A program made the position numbers and the translations under genes. This document shows, piece by piece, positions 56,564-64,000 of a stretch of 64,000 nucleotides of DNA. The DNA is from Apium graveolens (taxonomy: Eukaryota > Streptophyta > Magnoliopsida > Apiales > Apiaceae), in contig NC_133650.1 in NCBI RefSeq assembly GCF_009905375.1, positions 145,460,476 through 145,524,475 on the forward strand, written 5' to 3'. Each line of letters begins with the position of its first letter. Position 1 is the stretch's first letter. A model generated the notes under the pieces. It had not been told where the DNA came from. It did no database searches and saw only the letters and a list, made by a program, of their open reading frames with translations.

Positions 56564-56797
56564 ACAGGATCTAGTCCCTCAGACAAGTTAGGACTAAAAA
56601 GGGGTATTTTGGGAATATATCTATATCGCGAGAGAGTTCGACTCATATAGAGTTGAGTTAGACTATTAGGTATGGTCTAAGTAAAGTGTTTATTGGTGAA
56701 GTGGAAACTAGAGTTAGGGTGTGAGTTAGATGAAAGCTTTATTTAACCCTACCATTGTTTCTTGGTTGTTGTTTTGTGTTTTCTCTCATGATCCTAG

Positions 56798-57284
56798 TAG
56801 TGGTAGTGACTCAGACTCAGAGATTAGTTTGACTGGTACCCCTGTGGACCCCATTCCACCCTCTCCATAGGAGCCTGTGTATGTTAGTTCAGACCCAGAG
56901 GAGGACCCTTCTGAGAGTAGTGAGATCCCTATGCAGATTTCACCCTTGAGGCCAGATTCAGAGACCCCTGCCCCTGAGCCAGAGTCCGAGATGCCTAAGA
57001 CTGTACCTGTCAGTGTTGGTGGCAATTTAGCCCAGGATCGAGACTTTGTGTACTCCCGCATTCCTGAGTTGGGAGCTTTGGTGGATAGGCTAGCCAGAGA
57101 GTCTAGGAAGAATGCTTCAATTATGGATGATGAGTGGCGAGTTCGGGTGAAGATGGTGGAGCAGGTTGCCAGGAGGAGATTGGAGGAGGGACCATCCACT
57201 AGTGATGCTGATGCTGAGGCCCGGAGGCTGCATAAGATCATTCGCTGGATGTTGGTTGTGTTAAGAGAGATTCTAGATGACTAG
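56798..57284 (+). pseudogene. Pre-gag acidic, proline-rich ORF of E5, one stop
   Basis: Behind a T-rich stretch and an acceptor-like ATCCTAG (56797) the frame reads GSDSDSEISLTGTPVDP, meets TAG at 56868 (CAG likely), then VYVSSDPEEDPSESSE, a Pro/Glu-rich part, and a basic, helical last third ending RRLHKIIRWMLVVLREILDD. The parallels with E3 and E6 are the acidic start, the Pro-rich middle and the C-terminal hydrophobic helix. No early ATG. Function unknown. Confidence 0.55.
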
Positions 57285-57824
57285 ACGGGACTGTTGGTTG
57301 AGCCTGTAGATTGTTGTTTTTTAGCGCCGGTAGGCTTTGGGATACTTGGTCAGATGCCGGGATCCTTTTTTCATTTATTTTATTGTATTTCAGATCGGTA
57401 TAATAGTAGTAGTTGGAAGTTAGGGGTAGATAGGGGGATATTTTCCAGTTTTCCCTCTGTTTAACCCTGCTATATTATTGTACCTTATTTCAGAACCTGT
57501 GATAGCCAAAACTATCTATATGTACCCTTTGTTTAAATAAATTCAATGTCTTGCTTTCCATTGTGCACCTTAAATATCTCATAAATTGTTCTCAATACCA
57601 TGTTTTAGTACAACCATGTTTTCGTATAACCATGCTTAAAGATCATAAAACCTTATTATGTGCCATGATAAAATAACACTGATATGAGAATTATGTAGTA
57701 ATAGGATTGCATGTGCAAATTGGGTAAAACTTAAAACCCACAAAAGAGATTTTATAGAAACTGTTATTATATATAGGCCATGCCATCGTATTGCTAAATA
57801 ATTGCTCAATCAGGTTTGTAAGAA
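57285..57824 (+). other. Spacer between pre-gag ORF and gag of E5
   Basis: AT-rich, no ORF. It may carry the leader of gag. Confidence 0.6.
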
Positions 57825-59307
57825 ATGGACAACTCACCAGATCATCAAGAAGAAGAAATTCCCACCCAAGACCCAGAAGTAAACCAAGAAACCACCATGA
57901 TGAGCAGACTTGCTCAGCTTTTGCAACAACCCGTGGCCCCTAAAGTTGGAAACTTTAAGCACTTTCAATCTTTTCTTCCCCCAGAGTTCTTAGGTTTTCC
58001 AGACCCGATTAAAGCACAGTCGTGGTTGAGAGAAATGGAAAAAGCTTTTGAGTTAGCAGAAGTTAAGGACGATAAGAAAGCTCAATACGCAAGTTATTAC
58101 CTGAAAGATGAAGCAAGTTTCTGGTGGGAGTCTTCAAAGGCGTTGTTGGAAGGCAAAGACTTATCTTGGGAGAAGTTCACCGAGATATTTCTGGAGAAGT
58201 ATTTGCCAAGCTATATGCAAGACCAGTTGGAAATGAAATTTCTGGATCTTAGACAGGAGGAAATGTCAGTAGCAGAATATGAAGTGAAGTTTTCGGAATT
58301 GTCTAGATTCGTACCTGAGTATGTGAATACAGAGGTGAAGAAGGCTAAGAGGTTCCAACAGGGACTTAAAGCCGTGGATTAGGAGTCAAATAGCAATGTT
58401 GGAGATCAAGAATTATGCTGCTTTGGTTCAAAAAGCAATGACAGTGGAAGGTGAGCGAGAAGCTGCAAGAAGAGAAAATGAAGGAAGAAATAGAAAGTTT
58501 GAAAGCTCTGAGCAAGAGCAAGGAAGATCAAAGTTTAGAGGAAGGTTCAGAAAGAATGGTGGAGGTCAGAACCAAAAGTTCCAGAAGTTTAAACCCGGCA
58601 ACGGAGCTCAGAAGAACCGCTTCCAGAAAACTGGACAATCGGGGAAGGATAGCATACCCCAGATTCAAGAATGCAGGAATTGTGGAAAGAGACACCCGGG
58701 AAGGTGTAATAAGCCGGATATAACGTGTTTTAAGTGCAACCAGAAGGGGCATTACTCTTCAGAATGCCCAAGTGGAGCGAGGAAGCCTGATTCGGCTTGT
58801 TTCAAAGTGGGCTATATGGCCAGGAATTGTAAGGAGCCTGTTCAGAAGGCTAATGTTCTCAGGATTGCTGGACCGCCGTCTCTCCCAGCACCATCAGCTC
58901 AACCCAGAGCTAGGACTTTTAACATGACGATGAAAGATGCGGTGCAAGATGTGGACGTGGTAGCAAGTATGCTTGTTATAAACTCAGTAGAAGTAAAAGT
59001 TTTGATGGATTCTGGAGCAACTAGATCTTTTATCTCTGAAAGTATTCTTGATAAGTTAAATTATGTTGCGTACCCTCTAGAACCTTATTTGATTATAGAG
59101 GTAGCCAATCAAGAGAAAATTATTGTTTGCCAGATTTGTACTGAATGTGATGTGACTATAGAAGGTCGGCACTTTTCTGCTGACTTAATTCCCTTTAAGT
59201 TAGGAGAATTTGAGGTCATACTAGGAATGGATTGGTTGTCAAACCATGAAGCGCAAATAGAATGTAAAAGTAAAAAGGTGAAGTTAAGAACCAAGGAGGG
59301 TGAATAG
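57825..59307 (+). pseudogene. gag: E5 gag and protease, broken
   Basis: ATG 57825 starts Gag with the retrotransposon gag domain (FLPPEFLGFPDPIKAQSWL, ASFWWESSKALL, FTEIFLEKYLP, YEVKFSELSRFVPEY). A probable one-base insertion near 58373 puts the frame into TAG at 58380; the right text (RSQIAMLEIKNYAALVQKAM) goes on one frame lower. Zinc knuckles CRNCGKRHPGRC and CFKCNQKGHYSSEC lie at 58672-58770, a third is spoiled (CFKVGYMARNC). Protease has LMDSGATRSFIS near 59002 and ILGMDWL near 59218. TAG at 59305 is explained by CAG. Confidence 0.92.
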
Positions 59308-62300
59308 GTGATATTTAAAGGAAAGAGATAGGAGAAGAAATTTCTAACGGCTATTGAGGCAAGAAGATTAATACGTCAAGGATGCGAAGTTTATTTGGCT
59401 CATTTCGTGGATGTGGAGAAAGAATCTGTGAAGATCGAGGATATTCCGGTAGTAAGAGATTTTCCGGATGTGTTTCCTGATGAATTGCCTGGACTACCTC
59501 CAGACAGAGAGATCGAGTTTATGATTGATTTGGCTCGTGGAACGAAACCAGTGTCAAAAGCTCCCTATCGTATGGCGCCGGTCGAGATGAAGGAATTGGC
59601 AGCCCAATTGCAAGAATTGCTAGATAAAGGAGTGATCCGACCGAGTGTATCCCCGTGGGGCGTACCGGTGTTATTTGTAAAGAAAAAGGATGGAAGTATG
59701 AGGTTGTGCATTGATTACCGTGAACTGAATAAGTTGACGATCAAGAATAAATACCCTCTACCGCGGATCAATGACTTTTTTGACCAGTTAAAAGGAGCTT
59801 CGTGTTTCTCCAAGATTGATTTAAGGTCTGGGTATCATCAATTAAAAATCAAAGCGGAAGATATACCCAAGACAGCGTTCTGAACGAGGTACGAACATTA
59901 TGTGTTTTTGGTAATGGCATTTGGCTTGACGAATGCGCCAGCTGCATTTATGGATCTTATGAACAGAGTGTTCAAGCAGTATTTGGATAAGTTCATTATT
60001 GTGTTTATCGATGATATACTGATTTACTCCAAGACGGAAGAAGATCATAAGGAGCATTTGAGGATTTCCTTGGAAATTTTGCGAAAAGAGAAGTTGTATG
60101 CTAAGTTTTCAAAGTGTGAATTTTGGCTAAAGGAAGTGCAATTTCTTGGTCATGTAGTTAATAAAGAAGGAATCAAAGTGGACCCAGCCAAGATAGAAGC
60201 TGTAATGAATTGGGAAAGACCCAAGACTCCTACGGAAGTCAGAAATTTTCTGGGATTAGCCGGATATTACAGGAGATTTGTGTAAGATTTCTCTAAGATT
60301 TCCGTTCCGTTGACAAAGTTGACGAGAAAGAACGAGAAGTTTGTTTGGACAAAAAGGTGCGAGGATAGTTTTCAAGAGTTAAAGAATAGACTGGTAACCG
60401 CCCCAGTGTTGGTATTGCCAGATGATAAAGGGGAATTTGTTATATTCAGTGATGCTTCATATAAAGGACTTGGATGCGTGTTAATGTAACACGGGAAGGT
60501 AATAGCATACGCATCAAGGCAACTCAAGCCGCACGAGCAAAAGTATTCAACACATGATTTGGAATTGGCAGCAATTGTGTTTGCCCTTAAGATTTGGAGG
60601 CATTATTTTTACGGGGAAATGTACGAGATTTACACGGATCATAAAAGTTTAAAGTATATCTTTACTCAGAAAGAATTGAATATGCGACAAAGAAGGTGGT
60701 TGGAATTAATCAAAGATTATGATTGTGCGATAAACTATCATCCTGGAAAGGCAAATGTGGTAGCTGATGCTTTAAGTCGAAAGGAAAGGTTGAATATGTT
60801 AACGTCATCGGAAGGATTGATCAAGGACTTTGAAAAGATGGAAATAGAGGTGCAGACTCCAGAATGTGGAGGTGAAGCTATATGTGCAATATTGTTTCAA
60901 CCCGAGATTTTGGAAAAGATTCGATGCTGTCAAGAGCAAGTGATGAATCGTGAAAAGGATAAGTTGACGGGAGAAGAAATTAAAGCTCAAAAGGATGGAA
61001 AAGGGATATATCGTGTTAATTCACGTATTTGGATACCTAATATCGTGGAACTAAAGCACGAGATTTTGCAAGAAGCGCATAACTCGAGATTTTCAATTCA
61101 CCCTGGAAGTACGAAGATGTACCAGGATTTAAAAGAAAGTTATTGGTGGCCAAACATGAAAAAGGAAATTACAGAATGGATAAGTAAATGTTATACGTGC
61201 CAAAGAGTCAAAGTGGAACATCAAATGCCAAGCGGATTGCTTCAGCCACTGGACATACCCGAATGGAAATGGGAGCATATAGAAATGGATTTCTTGGTAG
61301 GATTACCTAAAACCAAGTCAAATCATGATGCGATTTGGGTGGTAATCGATCGGTTGACGAAGTCAGCATATTTCTTGCCGATAAATGAAAGGTTTTTGTT
61401 GGAAAAGTTGGTCAAATTGTATTTGGATGAGATTCTGATGCGTTATGGAGTTCCTGTGTCTATCGTGTCCGATAGAGACCCAAGGTTTAACTCGAGATTT
61501 TGGCGATAATTCCATGATCATTTGGGAACTAAGTTGAAAATGAGTACGACATATCATCCGCAGACAGACGGATAAAGTGAAAGGATAATTCAGACAATTG
61601 AAGATATGTTGCGAACTTGTGCAATAGATTTCAAAGGAAATTGGGACGATCATTTGCCCTTAATTGAGTTTTCCTACAACAGTTATCACGCGAGTATTGG
61701 CATGCCGCCTTATGAAGCGTTGTATGGAAGAAAGTATAGGTCCCCTACTTATTGGGATGAAGTTGGTGAGCGCAAATTAATTGGCCCAGAGCTAGTTCAA
61801 CAAATGAAGGAAAAGGTCGAAATGATTCAAAAGAGATTAATTGCAGCTCAAGATCGACAAGCGAAGTACGCAAATCAAGAACGTAAAGATGTGCAATTCG
61901 AATCTGGAGACAAAGTCTTGTTAAAGATATCTCCTTGGAAAGGTTTAACTCGATTCGGAAAGAAATAAAATTTGAGTCCTAGGTATATAGGACCATTTGA
62001 AGTATTGCGTCGAGTTGGAAAAGTGGCATATGAATTGGCGCTACCTCCGCAAATGCAACATCTGCACAATGTATTTCATGTATCTCTTCTAAAAAAGTAT
62101 AATGCTGATGCGAGCCATGTGATCGAATTGGAACCAGTGGAAATCCAACCAGACTTGTCCTATGTGGAACAACCAGTGCGAATTTTGGATCGAAAAGAAA
62201 GGACGCTTAGAAATAAAGTTGTACCTCTAATTAGAGTGTTATGGAGAAATCCATTAGTCGAAGAATCAACTTGGGAGTTAGAAAGCGAGATGAAAGAAAA

Positions 62301-62322
62301 GTATCCCCATCTATTTGCTTAG
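59308..62322 (+). pseudogene. pol: E5 pol: RT, RNase H, integrase, chromodomain, with stops
   Basis: Same frame as protease. [30 protein letters not shown] (60004). RNase [31 protein letters not shown]. Integrase: a zinc finger with HPGSTKM and CYTCQ, then Asp at 61288, Asp at 61471 and Glu at 61579 (D-D-35-E), then GPF-type [11 protein letters not shown]. The end, [20 protein letters not shown] and ESTWELE (62170-62290), is a chromodomain, which in chromoviruses guides insertion to marked chromatin. Stops at 59329, 59881, 60283, 60487, 61507, 61573 and 61966 all fit C-to-T in CAA, CAG or CGA. Confidence 0.94.
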
Positions 62323-62349
62323 ATTAAATTCTGGGGACAGAACCCTTTT

Positions 62350-62362
62350 AAGGAGGGTAGAT
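62350..62362 (+). other. Polypurine tract of E5
   Basis: AAGGAGGGTAGAT before the 3' LTR; E3 has the like AAGGAGGGGAGAC. Confidence 0.75.
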
Positions 62363-64000
62363 TGTGATGACTGAGAATTTGCGACATAATTAAGTCAATA
62401 AAGTATGTGTTATGTGATATGATTATAATTATGTGACTAAGTGCTGATTAATTGTCTTTTCTGTATATTAGAATTTAGGAGCGTAAATCAAAACATTCCA
62501 ATTTAAATAGTCAGCTTAGAAGTTAAGCTATAGTGTCGAGCCGCCAGGTAGAACGGAACCCATCCTAATAAGGAGTTAAAGAATATAAAATGTGAATTAT
62601 GAAATGAATGTTTAAATAAAGTATTTCGTCCTAAGTGACGTGTCGATTGATAATGATAATGAGAAGCGTAATCGAAACGCTGAGCGTCGGGCCGTCAGGT
62701 TGAACGTGACCCGGTACGCATAGAAAAGGATAAAGATTAAAGAAGGATAAATTCTATGATCAGACTGTAGTCGTTATGTGATTGTATATGTGTGATTGCT
62801 TGACTGTGTGCATGACTATGTGTTCTGTGACATTTTTAGGGATTATGTGATTTATATAAAGGTTTAATTAACCTTCGCGTATTTTTATAAAATCATCCGA
62901 GTAAGATAAAAACATGGGAGTTGTTCTGATATCTTCTTAGTAGTCCCAGAGACTTTTTAAAAATGATGAGTGGATTTATTTGACGGTCTTTGCATTTTTA
63001 AATTGATTTTATGTGGAAAATGTTATTATTAAAGCGATCTTGCGAAATTCATATAAAATCAACCGTCCGCTCAAAAATCTATTATGAGTAATGGTTAAAA
63101 ATCTAATTTCAAGATCTACGTGTTAAAATTGTCCCTGGCAATAATTTCCGACTTTCCGAGAGAGATATATTTTATATCTAATTTTTGTTGCATTTGAGTA
63201 AAAAGAAAAGGGACAATGAGCATAAAAAGGAATTAGTGAATTACAAGATTGCCCTTGCTTTGGTAGTATATAAATCCATTTGCCCCCCCTTTTTTCTTTT
63301 TCCTCCCGTGCACCCCATTTCCCTTTTTCTCTTTTTCTTTCTTTCCTTCACTCTCCCTCTCGAACACTCTCTCTCTTGGCTCTCTCCATCTCTCATCTCT
63401 CTCACTTGCATGCAACCCTCAAACTTTACTCAAACTCAAAAATATTGCTTCCTCTAGACTTTATTTTCGGCATACTTCTCGATTTCCATTTGCATGTAAG
63501 TGTTTGCAAGTGTTTTGATGATTAGTCACTATGGTGGTGTTCAAGGAAAATGATTTCTTGATACATAACTATAAGAGTGATTTCAAGAAATTTTTGGGGT
63601 CATAAACTCGAGAGGAGACCCGTTATGGGCTCTCTCAAGTTCAACAACCACCGGCTATGATCCAAGGAGAGCCGGTGGAGTTTCTATGATATGATAATTT
63701 GATTTTTTTAGCTTTGCATGTTATGGTTTCTTGAAAGCTTGAAAAAGGGTTTTGTTTCTTTTGTTGAAACTCAAATATGTGATTGATAAAATGATTCCAT
63801 TGATTGTTTTAGGAAGTAAATGGATGTGTGTAGGTGATTGTTGCTTAGAAAAATCAAAAATCAAGGTTTGCATGTTGGATTATACTTCGGCTTTTTGCTA
63901 ATTAAAAAGAGGAATTGGATTTGATGAGTTGATCTTAGTAAAAACTAAGCTTATTGAGCATAAAAAGTAATTGCATGTTAGTTTTAAAGAAGATCGAGTT
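62363..64000 (+). repeat. 3' LTR of E5, cut by the window end
   Basis: Starts TGTGATGACTG and aligns with 52441-54085. TATA box TATATAAA at 63267-63274. Differences are densest in the first 250 bp, many of them G/A or C/T. Confidence 0.94.

Larger units (their letters stand above)
52441..64000 (+). mobile_element. E5: chromodomain Ty3/Gypsy element (Tekay/Del-like)
   Basis: 5' LTR 52441-56547, primer site, pre-gag ORF, gag-protease, RT, RNase H, integrase, chromodomain, polypurine tract, 3' LTR from 62363 off the window. Inserted in E7. The LTRs differ by about 3-5% in the parts compared. From 58396 to 62322 one reading frame of about 1,300 codons has eight stops but no indel. Confidence 0.94.

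Noticed and set aside
1..64000. Host protein-coding genes, tRNA or rRNA genes
   Set aside because: Every stretch with coding signal falls into one of the elements; no host-like gene or folded RNA gene was found by reading both strands.

Overview
The window is a plant nuclear segment made almost entirely of nested LTR retrotransposons. No host gene, rRNA, tRNA, CRISPR array or bacterial-type operon is visible. Initiator-Met and Asp-type tRNA primer sites, a Tat-type dual RNase H Gypsy element, chromodomain Gypsy elements with about 4 kb LTRs and a SIRE-like Copia element point to a large, repeat-rich flowering-plant genome, probably a eudicot. The species cannot be read from this sequence. A run of 100 Ns (49471-49570) marks an assembly gap.

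Layout. (E1) 1-7350: 3' two thirds of a Tat-type Gypsy element with an open pol, an open antisense three-exon gene, two tandem-repeat blocks and the 3' LTR. 7351-9130: minus-strand relic of another Copia element, cut by E1. (E4) 9131-20184, resuming at 44918-45446: SIRE-like Copia element with gag, pol and extra ORFs after pol. (E3) 20185-44917: chromovirus-like Gypsy element with about 4.1 kb LTRs, inserted in the 3' LTR of E4 (target duplication TTTGT). (E2) 24131-34833: complete second Tat-type element, inserted in the 5' LTR of E3 (target duplication GGTGT). (E6) 45447-49470: LTR, primer site, pre-gag ORF and gag start of another Gypsy element. (E7) 49571-52440: partial LTR distantly like that of E3. 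(E5) 52441-64000: chromodomain Gypsy element (Tekay/Del-like), complete except that its 3' LTR runs off the window.

How the parts relate. The nesting order is E4, then E3, then E2. E1 and E2 are near identical in pol but carry strongly diverged antisense genes with the same three-exon layout and their own TATA boxes, followed by hairpin-rich tandem arrays. E3, E5 and E6 share two features outside the standard gag-pol plan: a small basic ORF behind an acceptor-like site near the 3' end of the LTR, and an acidic, proline-rich ORF without a good start codon between primer site and gag. In E3 that pre-gag ORF is the only long frame still open, although its two LTRs are nearly identical. Most premature stops in E4 and E5 are explained by C-to-T changes in glutamine codons, as expected of methylated, silenced elements. 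E1 shows no coding lesion in the visible part.
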